A stretch of DNA of 64,000 nucleotides from VXYL01 sp963422285 (GTDB taxonomy: Bacteria > Pseudomonadota > Gammaproteobacteria > Pseudomonadales > Azotimanducaceae): positions 186,001-250,000 of the forward strand of contig CAXXJO010000001.1 in NCBI GenBank assembly GCA_963422285.2, in the 5' to 3' direction. The translations under genes were made by a program, and so were the position numbers. The notes beneath the pieces are model-generated. The model made no database searches and had not been told where the DNA came from. It saw only the letters and a program-made list of their open reading frames with translations. Position 1 is the stretch's first letter. Every line of letters starts with the position of its first letter. Positions 8,786-17,518 of the stretch are shown here, one piece after another.

Positions 8786-10447
8786 ATGAGCAAACGAATC
8801 GCAGCCGCAGGAACAGCCTTCGCGCTCGCCTTCGCCACCGTGGCTCAGGCGGCGTCTGGAGAAGTGCGCTTCGTGGATGTGGCGAAGCAGGCGGGGCTCC
8901 GCTTCTCCCACATCAACGGCATGGTCGGGGAAGTGTGGCTGGTGGAGATCATGGGTGCCGGTGCCGGCATCTTCGACTTCGACGGCGACGGACGCATGGA
9001 CGTGTGGCTGGTGCAGGGCGGGCCACTCACCAACCGGGACGGCCGCTTGCCTTGCGACCGGCTGTTTCGCAACGTCGGCGCAGCCGGCGAGTTGCGGTTC
9101 GTGGACGTTACCGAGGAATCCGGCATTTGCGCCGACGGCTACGGCATGGGCATCGCTACCGGCGATCTCGACAACGATGGCGACCTCGACGCATTCGTCG
9201 CCAACTTCGGCACGAACCAGTTGTTCGAGAACCTCGGCGACGGTCGGTTCCGCGACATCACGAACGCTTCCGGCATGGCGGGCGATGACTGGTCCGTCAG
9301 CGCCAGCTTCGCGGACATCGACGGCGACGGGCTGGCGGATCTCTACATCGCCAACTATGTGGACTTCACGCTCGACAATCACAAGCCCTGCACCGACGCC
9401 GTATCGAGGCCAAGCTACTGCTCGCCCGAGGTCTACGCGCCGACCACGGACCGCCTGTACCGGAACCTGGGCGATGGCAAGTTTGCCGATATCGGCGCGG
9501 CGGCCGGCGTTGCCGAGGCCCGGGGCGCGGGCTTGGGCGTGGTGGCGGAAGACTTCAATGGGGACGGCAGAACCGACTTCTACGTCGCCAACGACATGAC
9601 CGACAACCTGCTCTGGCTCAACCAGGGCGGCAGGCGCTTTGTCAACCATGCACTGCTGGCAGGCGTGGCCGTCAACGGCGACGGCGGCGTGGAAGCCGGC
9701 ATGGGCGTCGATGCCGAAGACTTCGACGGCGACTGCGACGTGGACCTGTTCATCACGCACTTGGCAGCGCAGACCAACACCCTCTACCTGAACGATGGCC
9801 GCGGCTGGTTCACCGACCGTTCCAACGCAACCGGCGTCGCCGCTGGCAGCATCCCCTACACGGGGTTCGGCACGGGCTGGTTCGATGCCGACAACGACGG
9901 CGACCTGGATCTGCTGAGCGTCAACGGTGCCGTCACTGCGGTTCCCGGCCAATCGCCAGGACCGCTTGGCCTGCCGCTGCGGCAGCCGAACCAGATCTGG
10001 CGGAACGATGGCCAGAATCGGTACCGAGATGTTTCCGGCGGCCTGCCATTCGAACTCGAGGAAGTCAGTCGCGGCGCCGCTTTTGGCGATCTGGACGACG
10101 ACGGCGATCTGGACATCGTCGTCACCAACAATCGCGGCCCTGCCCGGCTGTACCGCAACGACTCCGACTCGGGACACTGGCTTGGCTTGGAACTCGCGGA
10201 CGACGGCGGGCGAGCAACGGCAGGAAGCCTTGCGAGTCTGGAGCCCGGGCGCTGCGCCCGCCGACGCGTCGCCACCGATGGCAGCTACGCATCCGCCCAT
10301 GATCCGCGGCTGCTGTTCGGCCTAGGCACGAACGACGCGCCGCGCCATGTGCATGTGCGCTGGCCGGACGGCGTGGAGGAGCGGTACGGCCCGCTGGCTG
10401 TGGACCGCCACCACGTTCTACGACGGGGCGGCTCGGCGGGCGAGTGA
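8786..10447 (+). CDS. Secreted FG-GAP / ASPIC-UnbV repeat protein (CRTAC1-like)
   Basis: From ATG 8786, three bases after GGAG, the 553-residue product has a signal peptide (MSKRIAAAGTAFALAFATVAQA). It then has repeated FG-GAP blades with calcium-binding loops such as FDFDGDGRMDVWLV, DLDNDGDLDAFVANFG, DIDGDGLADLYIANY and DADNDGDLDLLSVNG. The C-terminus (about 480-553) fits an ASPIC/UnbV domain, with DGSYASAHDPRLLFGLG and VHVRWPDGVEERYGPL. This is a beta-propeller expected outside the inner membrane. Such proteins often accompany TPR proteins and TonB receptors, but their role is not established. A lipoprotein of the same family lies at 13694-15436. Confidence 0.88.
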   Translation: MSKRIAAAGTAFALAFATVAQAASGEVRFVDVAKQAGLRFSHINGMVGEVWLVEIMGAGAGIFDFDGDGRMDVWLVQGGPLTNRDGRLPCDRLFRNVGAAGELRFVDVTEESGICADGYGMGIATGDLDNDGDLDAFVANFGTNQLFENLGDGRFRDITNASGMAGDDWSVSASFADIDGDGLADLYIANYVDFTLDNHKPCTDAVSRPSYCSPEVYAPTTDRLYRNLGDGKFADIGAAAGVAEARGAGLGVVAEDFNGDGRTDFYVANDMTDNLLWLNQGGRRFVNHALLAGVAVNGDGGVEAGMGVDAEDFDGDCDVDLFITHLAAQTNTLYLNDGRGWFTDRSNATGVAAGSIPYTGFGTGWFDADNDGDLDLLSVNGAVTAVPGQSPGPLGLPLRQPNQIWRNDGQNRYRDVSGGLPFELEEVSRGAAFGDLDDDGDLDIVVTNNRGPARLYRNDSDSGHWLGLELADDGGRATAGSLASLEPGRCARRRVATDGSYASAHDPRLLFGLGTNDAPRHVHVRWPDGVEERYGPLAVDRHHVLRRGGSAGE

Positions 10448-10587
10448 ATCCTCAGCTTTTCGGTTCGGAATTAGTGGCTATGGGCTTGGCATTGGCTGGG
10501 GTCGATGTGATCGTGGCGGCAGGCAGTTGCCGAGGAGCGTCGTCATGGAAATGCGTTCGGCTCCTTTATTCAAGCGTGCTTCGCAGG

Positions 10588-10720
10588 ATGAATCGGCTCT
10601 GCTGCGGCGACTGTCTGACGATCACGCAGGAAGCGAAGTCGCAGAGCGTCGACATGATCCACCTGCATCCGCCTTTCAACTCCAACCGATCGACAAGGAG
10701 AAAACAGGAAGACCCCTTGC
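10588..10720 (+). pseudogene. DNA methyltransferase N-terminal fragment
   Basis: About 40 codons from ATG 10588 read MNRLCCGDCLTITQ, then SQSVDMIHLHPPFNSNRSTRR. This closely follows the start of type III / N4-N6 DNA methylases, where GDCL is followed by SVDLIYLDPPFNSNR. The catalytic DPPF is changed to HPPF. The frame ends soon after with no SAM-binding or target-recognition region, so this is a remnant. It sits in an otherwise gene-free 670-bp interval. Confidence 0.6.
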
Positions 10721-11118
10721 GGCCTAGCGTCTGGACACCTGTCCAGCAGTGCGACGCGCCGGAGAGACGGCAAGACCATAACTACTGATTACATTTCGGT
10801 TTTCCTAGGACGGCGGTGGTCCTATGCATCGCGCAGCTATGCATGGCCTCCCACGGTGCGAAGACCACGCTCCGCTTCGCGCCCACATGGGAATGTGGAC
10901 AGACGCATTATGCCGCAGATCGCCGGGGCACCCGCTTCGCGTCCCCACGGCAGCGGACGAGTCCGACAACGTGCTGTGGACGCAGATCAGCGGAGCGGCG
11001 GCGGTGGGTAGTCTCGGTTCGAAATCGAACCAAGGTACGGGAAGATATTCCGCACCACTACGCCCGGGCATCTGCTCGGATCGTGGCACGACTCCGAAAC
11101 GATCCGCGCTCCCAGACG
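10721..11118. other. Gene-free interval with short repeats
   Basis: No convincing gene is seen here. It holds a small inverted repeat TAGGAC...GTCCTA near 10807-10823, an 8-bp direct repeat CTATGCAT, and the left member of the repeat pair flanking the AAA-ATPase gene. Confidence 0.5.
11016..11090 (+). repeat. Left flanking repeat of AAA-ATPase/nuclease gene
   Basis: Two blocks recur in the same order and orientation on the other side of the gene. One is the 16-bp near-palindrome GGTTCGAAATCGAACC (11016-11031; partner 12822-12837). The other is CTACGCCC, then CGGATCGTGGC (11059-11089; partner 12882-12912). The spacing between blocks differs by about 19 bp. Confidence 0.6.
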
Positions 11119-12759
11119 CTAACGCGGGATGCCGTCGTTTAGTCGCCGGCCGTTCCGCTCGTAGGCCCGGACGAGTTCCACGGCGCTTCCCGCGGCGAAA
11201 TCCTGGATGTTCCTCGTTTCCGGGCCCATCACCACGCCTGCCAAGTGCAACCGCGAACCGTACTCGGGAAGATGCTTGAGTGCGTATCCCTTCTCGACGA
11301 TCTGGGCGATGGCTGCCACCGCTGTGACACGGCCTGCTTCGTCTGCCATCTTGTACTCCAGCAGAAAGGCGTTGTTCCCGTCCGTCAGGAACAGGTCGGC
11401 CCGCCCCTGGGCTGTGCTTTCCTCGCAACGGCTGTCGAGGCGGGTCGCCGTGGCCAGAATGTCAGCGAACTGCGAGTACGTCCCCTCGTAGCGGTCGATG
11501 TGCCGCATCTGCTGATGGGCGCGGCCAGCGTACAACATTCGCAGGGTCTCCTCCAGCCCGGCGGCATCGCCCGCCGCCACCGCTTTCTCCAACCCCGCGG
11601 CGAGTGCGCTTCTGGCTTCTTCGCTGGGCTCGATCCGGCTCATCAGAACACGTCCGACGCTGCGATGCACCTCCTCGTTGGGATAGCCGAGCCGGTACTC
11701 CGTGTCGCCCGCGCCGCTGCGCTCCGCCTTCACCGTCAGGTAGCCCGTCTGGAACAGCAGCGCGGCGGGTTCTACCCTCTCGATGTCGAACGCGGACAGG
11801 GCCTCCTGGTCGGCCCAGAGCCCGTCCAGTCTCGCCAAGTCCAGCGGCGGGTGCTTCGACAGTTCGTCCACCAGGAACAGCGGCGTACCGGTTTCGTACC
11901 AGTAGTTCCTGAACCGCCCCTTGGCGTCGCTGAACAGCTTCAGGACGTCGTAGGGGTTGTACACGGTCTCCGCCTTCGGATCCCCGTCCCAAGAGTAGCC
12001 GTTGTACCAGCGACGCACCTCGCCACGATCGAAAAGTTCCAGTTCCGGCGCGAAGGTTCGGTCGAATTCCGCCTGCGTAAAGCCGCAGACGGCGTTGTAG
12101 CGCGGATCGAAGGTGATGTCAGTGAACTGGTTTGCCACGGAGAACAAGCCCGTCTTGGAGAACCGGCTGACGCCGGTGACGAAGCTCTTCTCGATATGCC
12201 GGTCGCCGGCCTTGATCGCGCCGTACAGCCCGCGAAGGAACCGCCGGTTGGCGTCGGCAATCTCTGGATCGTCCAGCGCGTCCAGGATCGGCTTGTCGTA
12301 CTCGTCCACCAGCACCACGACGGGCCGCTTCGCCTTTTGGTGCGCAGCCCGCAGCAGGTAGCGCAGGCGCAAGTCGGGTGCCCTGTAGGGGACATCCACA
12401 TCCGCATCTGCGCCGAACACGTCCAGCTCGGCATTCGCGGCCTCCCGCAGCGTGTCCGGGTTCGCCAGATTGCCACCGCCGAAGTCGAGCCGCAGCACAG
12501 GGTGCCGCTTCGTCCAGTCCCGCTGATCGTGGATGGCCAACCCTCGGAACAGCTCCTCGCGGCCCTCGTAGAAGTCGGCGAGCATGTCCACCAACAGGCT
12601 TTTTCCGAAACGGCGCGGACGCGACAGGAACAAGTGCTTGTCGCCGTTGCACACTTCCAGCGCGAAGGGCGTCTTGTCCACGTAGCGGTAGCCGCCTTCG
12701 CGGACATGCCGAAAAGTCTGGATGCCCGTCGGCAGGGTGCTGCGCGTTCCCATCGTCAT
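11119..12759 (-). CDS. AAA-ATPase-like protein with C-terminal PD-(D/E)XK nuclease domain
   Basis: The 546-residue protein matches the AAA-ATPase_like / PD-(D/E)XK family. It has an N-terminal TFRHVREGGYRYVDKT motif, a P-loop-type segment SRPRRFGKSLLVDMLADFYEG, the Walker B-like VVVLVDEYDKPILDAL, and FVTGVSRFSKTGLFS. The C-terminal nuclease core is DLFLTDGNNAFLLEYKMADE. These genes are common and repeated in some host-associated and aquatic genomes. Their function is unproven, though defence or mobile-element roles have been suggested. The gene is intact, flanked by direct repeats on both sides, and decayed relatives lie at 35804-36400. Start is ATG 12759, or 12753 two codons later. Confidence 0.87.
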   Translation of the reverse strand: MTMGTRSTLPTGIQTFRHVREGGYRYVDKTPFALEVCNGDKHLFLSRPRRFGKSLLVDMLADFYEGREELFRGLAIHDQRDWTKRHPVLRLDFGGGNLANPDTLREAANAELDVFGADADVDVPYRAPDLRLRYLLRAAHQKAKRPVVVLVDEYDKPILDALDDPEIADANRRFLRGLYGAIKAGDRHIEKSFVTGVSRFSKTGLFSVANQFTDITFDPRYNAVCGFTQAEFDRTFAPELELFDRGEVRRWYNGYSWDGDPKAETVYNPYDVLKLFSDAKGRFRNYWYETGTPLFLVDELSKHPPLDLARLDGLWADQEALSAFDIERVEPAALLFQTGYLTVKAERSGAGDTEYRLGYPNEEVHRSVGRVLMSRIEPSEEARSALAAGLEKAVAAGDAAGLEETLRMLYAGRAHQQMRHIDRYEGTYSQFADILATATRLDSRCEESTAQGRADLFLTDGNNAFLLEYKMADEAGRVTAVAAIAQIVEKGYALKHLPEYGSRLHLAGVVMGPETRNIQDFAAGSAVELVRAYERNGRRLNDGIPR

Positions 12760-12821
12760 TGATTCGTCCCTTAGCAGAGGGCGTCTCGGTTCGGCGCCAA
12801 GTGTGCGACCGGCTGCGTTTT

Positions 12822-12914
12822 GGTTCGAAATCGAACCGAAGCTTCCCAGAAGCGCAAACCGTATCGGGCGTCACCGGGACCGCTACGCCCCGGAATCCTT
12901 CCGGATCGTGGCGC
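12822..12914 (+). repeat. Right flanking repeat of AAA-ATPase/nuclease gene
   Basis: This is the partner of the repeat at 11016-11090. It contains the identical GGTTCGAAATCGAACC block and a diverged CTACGCCCC...CGGATCGTGGC block. Together the two copies bracket the ATPase gene as direct repeats. Confidence 0.6.
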
Positions 12915-13213
12915 ATCATGCCATGTCTTGAACCGATGCTCCACTTCCCGCCCTGCCAGTTCGACTTTCAGTGGACGCTTGAGAAAGTGCTGCTATTGAC
13001 GCGGACGAAGGAGGGAGACAGGCCATGCCAACTGGAGCCCAAGGCGTCACTATAGAAAAAGCGTAGGCATAGTGATAGGATCTTTGCGGATTCGCCTTGG
13101 AGATCAGAGAGATGGATCACGAGCGGTTTCGGGACGCCCGCTGCCTGCCTGAGACCATCGCGAAACGAGCAATTGAGACGACCGCGGTTCTACTGTGGAC
13201 GCAAGGCCCAAAG
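12915..13213. other. Gene-free interval
   Basis: No gene is seen. Positions 13046-13088 contain GTCACTATAGAA followed by ATAGGATCTTTGC. This resembles part of the inverted-repeat element just downstream and may be a decayed fragment of it. Confidence 0.4.
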
Positions 13214-13373
13214 GGTAGTGGCCTAGTTTGAAACTCTCGTTGCCATGCTGAACCATGGATCAACTAAATACGGGTGGGCGTGTCACTATAGAACACTATA
13301 TGTAGTATCATAGGATATCTTGCAAATTTATTTAAAACTGAGCCACCAACTATTTTCAAAGCGGACCGCTACC
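13214..13373. mobile_element. GGTAGTG inverted-repeat element, copy A (160 bp)
   Basis: The left end reads GGTAGTGGCCTAGTTTGAAA and the right end, read inward on the other strand, GGTAGCGGTCCGCTTTGAAA. The bases just outside are GCCCAAAG and ATCCAAAG, six of eight identical, consistent with an old 8-bp target duplication. The interior is AT-rich, contains CACTATATGTAGT and encodes nothing. Copies B, C and D lie at 39498, 51602 and 49761. Confidence 0.72.
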
Positions 13374-13693
13374 ATCCAAAGTCGACACTTGCAGCATGGG
13401 TACTGATTTCTGTATGAGAACAACTCTCTTCGTCCGGGTTCTGTCCGTGTCCTGATACAAGTGAGACCAAGACGGGAACGCAACCGGCCGTGATTTCGCC
13501 GAACGGTCTCCGGCTGTGCCATCGGCACAGCCGGCATGGAGCTCCCGGTCGCTCTACGGTGACATGGCAATCGTCGCTGGTATCGAGCGGCCTTGACGAC
13601 TTGGCGCAGCGGCCCGCCCGCATACGGGCAGCTGGCCGCCTAAGCAACGGTATCGGAGATAGTGGACGCGGGCATAGGGTTGACAGACAAGCG
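13374..13693. other. Gene-free interval
   Basis: Downstream of the FG-GAP lipoprotein gene and next to element copy A; I see no gene or clear terminator here. Confidence 0.4.
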
Positions 13694-15436
13694 CTAGCTT
13701 CCAGTTGCTGGCGTACCCGCTCCCCTTTGCAGCTCGACGATCTGGCCAGCGGCGAAGTCGCCGAACGCTTCGACGCTTCTTCCTTGCTCGCCGCCTGGTC
13801 CAGACCAGCGGACGGTGACGTTTCGAGCATGGGTTTCGGCTCCGAGGCCGAAGTGGACGCGGGGGTCGCTGGAAGACAGGTAGCTGCCCTCGGGCCGCAC
13901 GTCCCGGTAGACGCGCCGATCCCCGATGGTCGCGGAGACGGTGGCGCCGTAGGCGTCCCGGAAAGGGTCGTCCAGAACTACGCGAAAGCGCAGCCAGTTG
14001 CCGCGATGGGAGACTTGGTTCATCAGCAGGTAGGCGGGACCGTCGCGGTTGGCCACCAGCAGATCCAGGCCGCCATCGTCGTCTATGTCGCCGATGGCGA
14101 CGCCGCGGCTGGTATGCGCCAGAGAAGGCGAAACACCGCCTTGAGGCTGGACTTCCTCAAAACGTCCATGGGAAGTGCCCCGATAGAGGATGTTCGGTTC
14201 GTCGAAAACCAAGCCATCCACGGACGCTTCCGTACCAACCATGCCATTCGCTTCGTACAGGTCCAGATGGCCGTCGTTGTCGAAATCCGCAAGCACCACT
14301 CCCCAGCGGGTATGGCGACCGGTAAGACCGAGTCCCAACTCTCCGGTGGAGTCGCGGAAGTACGTTCCCTCGTTGCGGAAAAAGGAATCGGTCTGCCCTT
14401 CCAGGTTCACCACCATCACGTCCGTGTCGCCATCGTCGTCGATATCCGCCGCAGCAACACCCATGCCTGCTTTCACGATTCCGTGTTCGTCCATCGCACA
14501 GCCCCACAACGTACCTTCTTCATCGAACTTGAGAGCACCTCGATTCAGCCATAGCTGGTCGGCCATAATGTCGTTGGCAATGAACAAGTCGGTGCGACCA
14601 TCGGCATTGAAGTCGGCACCCACCAATCCGAAGCCATTGCCGAATACCCGGCTAATGCCCGACTCCACGCTCACGTCCGTGAAGGTCCCATCGCCGTTGT
14701 TGCGGTACAGGCGATCTTGGGCCGGCGAGTGGTAGTTCGAGGGCGGGCAGTAGGTAAGCGTACTGCCGATGTAGCAGTTCATTTCGCTCTCTATGGACCA
14801 GTTGATGTAGTTAACGACGAAGAGATCGAGGTCGAGATCGCTGTCGAGGTCGAGAAACGCGGCAGCCGTGCTCCACCGCGGATCGCCAACGCCAGCTATT
14901 TCGGTCACGTCCTCGAAATGGCCCCGGCCGTCGTTGCGAAGCAGTACGTTCGGTCCCACGTTGGTAACGTAGAGGTCCGCATCGCCATCGTTGTCGTAGT
15001 CACCTACTGCGACGCCCATGCCGTAGCCCTGATCTCCAGCCCCATGCATCTTCGGAGCTTCCTCAAAGCGGCCACTCTGATTCATATAGAGTCGATTGGC
15101 GGAATGCGTCGGATCGGATTCGGCCTCGTACAGACTCCCCGCCTGCACCAAGTAGGCGTCCAGGTCGCCATCGCCATCGAAATCCGCCAGTGCCGCACCG
15201 CTGCCCGTGATTTCCGGCAGCAGCGGACGACTGGCGAAACCGGAATGTTGCTGGAAGTCGATTCCGCGAGCTTTCGCTTCGTCCTTGAACCATGGCCTGG
15301 ATACCGACCCCTCGAAACCAGGCGGTGTACACCCAACGACGAACATCAGGGCCAGCAGGGACACGAGTTGCCGCCGTGCCCTGATCGGCTCTCCACACTC
15401 TCCATCATGTCGCTTTTGCGTGGACTGCGTTACCAT
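13694..15436 (-). CDS. FG-GAP / ASPIC-UnbV lipoprotein (CRTAC1-like)
   Basis: From ATG 15436 the product is 580 residues with a lipoprotein signal: RRQLVSLLALMFVVGC places the lipid-bearing cysteine at about residue 36. Many FG-GAP blades with calcium loops follow (ADFDGDGDLDAYLV, DYDNDGDADLYVTNVG, DLDSDLDLDLFVVNYI, DIDDDGDTDVMVVNLEG). An ASPIC/UnbV C-terminus has GSYLSSSDPRVHFGLGAETHARNVTVRW. A membrane-anchored beta-propeller is predicted. It belongs to the same family as 8786-10447. It is divergent from a Sel1-type gene across only 40 bp, so their promoters must overlap or lie inside the genes. Binding of a surface ligand in the nearby TonB locus is an inference. Confidence 0.88.
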   Translation of the reverse strand: MVTQSTQKRHDGECGEPIRARRQLVSLLALMFVVGCTPPGFEGSVSRPWFKDEAKARGIDFQQHSGFASRPLLPEITGSGAALADFDGDGDLDAYLVQAGSLYEAESDPTHSANRLYMNQSGRFEEAPKMHGAGDQGYGMGVAVGDYDNDGDADLYVTNVGPNVLLRNDGRGHFEDVTEIAGVGDPRWSTAAAFLDLDSDLDLDLFVVNYINWSIESEMNCYIGSTLTYCPPSNYHSPAQDRLYRNNGDGTFTDVSVESGISRVFGNGFGLVGADFNADGRTDLFIANDIMADQLWLNRGALKFDEEGTLWGCAMDEHGIVKAGMGVAAADIDDDGDTDVMVVNLEGQTDSFFRNEGTYFRDSTGELGLGLTGRHTRWGVVLADFDNDGHLDLYEANGMVGTEASVDGLVFDEPNILYRGTSHGRFEEVQPQGGVSPSLAHTSRGVAIGDIDDDGGLDLLVANRDGPAYLLMNQVSHRGNWLRFRVVLDDPFRDAYGATVSATIGDRRVYRDVRPEGSYLSSSDPRVHFGLGAETHARNVTVRWSGPGGEQGRSVEAFGDFAAGQIVELQRGAGTPATGS

Positions 15437-15476
15437 CGCTGTTGTTCTTCTCTTGGCAACAAAGACAGAGGTATTC

Positions 15477-16034
15477 ATGCTGAACACATTGCAGCGCATC
15501 CCCGCCAGCGCGGCTCTCGTGGGCTTGGCGACGAGTCTTATGGCCACTTTTCCATCGGTCGCCCAGGAGCGGACTTCAATGGTTCCTCAAGAAGAGATCG
15601 AGAACACCTATCGCGCCAAGAACCAAGGCGAGCAGCTCTACCGCTCCGAGAAGTACGAAGAAGCCATTCCCTACCTGAAGTTCGCTGCCGAACGGGGCTT
15701 CAAGGAGCCCCAAGCACAACTCGGCTCAATCTACGTGAATGGACTCGGCGGCGTCAAGCAGGATTTGGCCCAGGGTGTCGGCTGGTTGGGCGTCGCAGCG
15801 TCGGGCAAGAGCAAGCCAGAAATCAAGAAACTCTACAAGCAGGTGCGAAAGAAGATACCCAAGGAGCACGACGAAGCCATTGATGGCATCGTTGATCGGT
15901 TCACCAGAACCTACGACGGGCATCTGACTCGGGTGGTGTGCGAAATGACCCAGCGCGCTGGCACCAATACCAAGGTGCTGCGCTGCCGCTTCCTGGACGA
16001 AGGCAACTATCCCTCCTTGCGTATCGCCGAGTGA
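15477..16034 (+). CDS. Sel1-like repeat exported protein (paralog A)
   Basis: The 185-residue product has a signal peptide (MLNTLQRIPASAALVGLATS up to VAQ). One or two Sel1/TPR-like helical pairs follow (EKYEEAIPYLKFAAERGFKEPQAQLGSIYVNGLGG, then QGVGWLGVAASGKS). The C-terminal segment has a conserved cysteine pair (RVVCEMTQR, KVLRCRF). It shares this architecture, including the WLGAA-type and VVCEM motifs, with the protein at 22898-23635 beside the TonB receptor. Start ATG 15477 follows AGAGG. It converges on the TPR lipoprotein gene (36-bp gap) and diverges from the FG-GAP lipoprotein gene. Sel1 repeats mediate protein contacts; the exact role is unknown. Confidence 0.78.
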   Translation: MLNTLQRIPASAALVGLATSLMATFPSVAQERTSMVPQEEIENTYRAKNQGEQLYRSEKYEEAIPYLKFAAERGFKEPQAQLGSIYVNGLGGVKQDLAQGVGWLGVAASGKSKPEIKKLYKQVRKKIPKEHDEAIDGIVDRFTRTYDGHLTRVVCEMTQRAGTNTKVLRCRFLDEGNYPSLRIAE

Positions 16035-16070
16035 ACCGGGTCGGACGCCCGCATCGCTCGGCGACATCAA

Positions 16071-17510
16071 TCAGGAGCGTCCAGCTTCCAAGTCTGCCAA
16101 GCGCCTGCGCGCCGACGCCACGTCTTTCGGATGGGTATCGAGACGTTCCGCCCATGCCAAGGCGGGACGCGCCTCCGAAAGGCGCCCTGCCTCGGCAAGG
16201 CAACGGGCTAGATGCACATAGGCCATGGTGAACGACGGATTGAGGGCGACGGCTCGTTCGAAGCGATCAATGGCCTCCGGCCAACGTTCAAGGACGCCTT
16301 CCAGCAAGCCGGCGTTGTAGTGCATCGCCTCCGGGTTGTCCGTCCCATAATCCAATGCCTTGTCGAAAGCCGCCAGGGCCTCCTCGTATCGGCCCTCGGC
16401 TCTCAGCAGTTCGCCGAGCCGCTCGTACGGCCATGCCTGCGTCGGATGCTGACTGATCGACATCCGCAGATGGTGGATGGCGCGCTCGATATCGTCCTGT
16501 TCCCGATAGAGCGTAGCAATGGCATTGTGGAATCGGAAGTGGCCTGGCGATGCCGCAAATCCTTCGCGCAGAGTCTCGAACGCCCGCTCTAGCTGTCCAG
16601 TGCGAGCGTAGGCCAAGCTCAGGTTGACCAGTACCGCATCGTCGTCCACCCCCCGCGACCGCAGAGGCTTCAATACTTTGACGACCTCATCGAACCGGCC
16701 TGCCCTAAGCAAGTTCTCCGCATGAACCAGTTGAACTCCAAAGGCGGCCGTGTATCCCCACTTCTGTCGCTGCAGCGGATCCCGCCATTGCAGCGGTGTT
16801 CCTAGCTTGCCGCGAGCCAAGGCGATCTTGGCGTCGTCGATGCGGCCGAGCGCTTGGTAAGCACGGCCAAGCAGACGGTAGACGTGCGGGTGGCGCACCT
16901 CGGCGCTGAGTGGTTCGAGCAGCACGACGGCTTCCTCGGGCTGGTCTTCGGCCAGCAGCACTTGGGCGAGACCGGCATTGGCGTTCACTTCCGCGCCCAA
17001 ATCCCGGGCATGCTCGAAGGCCGTTCGCGCTTCGTGGTAGCGTCCCAGTGCAGTCAACCATATGCCACGATACAACCAAGCGGGAACATATTCCGCATCT
17101 ATGGCAATGGCTCGATCAAGGCATGAGAGCGCACTTCCGGGATCCCCCGTCTCGGCTAGCAGCAACGCTCGAAAATACGGCCATCGGAAATCGCCTGCAT
17201 CCAGGGCCTCGGCTTGTTGGTAGACGGCGATGGCGGCGGTTTCGAACTCGTTGACTTCATAGGCCATCGCCAAACGCCCACGCATTTCCGCCGAAGATGG
17301 CAGCGTCCGCACGGACTCTTGCAGTTCCTCGATCAGTTCGACGAGATCGGGGTCCGACTCGTCCAGCGGCACGGCGACCAACTCGCTTGCAGATGTCACC
17401 AATAGCCGGGAACTGTCCTCACACCCCATCAGAAGCGCAATCATGAAGAAGAGGCCCGCAAAGCGGCTTTCTCTCACAAGCAGCGCAACCTTGAAGAAGC
17501 CGGGCCACAT
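16071..17510 (-). CDS. TPR-repeat lipoprotein
   Basis: The 479-residue product starts at ATG 17510, eight bases after the upstream stop. It has a lipoprotein signal FAGLFFMIALLMGC (Cys at about 30). Tetratricopeptide repeats then run through almost the whole chain (AAIAVYQQAEALDAGDFRWP, ALSCLDRAIAIDAEYVPAW, EALAAFDKALDYGTDNPEAM, AIDRFERAVALNPSFTMAY). TPR solenoids bind partner proteins or peptides; a surface or periplasmic anchored position is predicted. It forms a unit with the exported protein at 17519 and probably with the TonB receptor upstream. The pairing of a helical lipoprotein with a TonB receptor recalls SusC/SusD, although this is not a SusD homolog by any motif I can see. Confidence 0.83.
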   Translation of the reverse strand: MWPGFFKVALLVRESRFAGLFFMIALLMGCEDSSRLLVTSASELVAVPLDESDPDLVELIEELQESVRTLPSSAEMRGRLAMAYEVNEFETAAIAVYQQAEALDAGDFRWPYFRALLLAETGDPGSALSCLDRAIAIDAEYVPAWLYRGIWLTALGRYHEARTAFEHARDLGAEVNANAGLAQVLLAEDQPEEAVVLLEPLSAEVRHPHVYRLLGRAYQALGRIDDAKIALARGKLGTPLQWRDPLQRQKWGYTAAFGVQLVHAENLLRAGRFDEVVKVLKPLRSRGVDDDAVLVNLSLAYARTGQLERAFETLREGFAASPGHFRFHNAIATLYREQDDIERAIHHLRMSISQHPTQAWPYERLGELLRAEGRYEEALAAFDKALDYGTDNPEAMHYNAGLLEGVLERWPEAIDRFERAVALNPSFTMAYVHLARCLAEAGRLSEARPALAWAERLDTHPKDVASARRRLADLEAGRS

Positions 17511-17518
17511 CGCGCCCG

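Noticed and set aside
8738..10300. 520-codon minus-strand frame opposite the FG-GAP protein
   Set aside because: It mirrors the FG-GAP repeats on the coding strand (repeated VEVF/VAVVV patterns) and has no independent support.
11016..11031. GGTTCGAAATCGAACC as a tRNA T-arm
   Set aside because: The flanking sequence does not form acceptor, D or anticodon stems and there is no CCA end; it is better treated as part of the flanking repeat.
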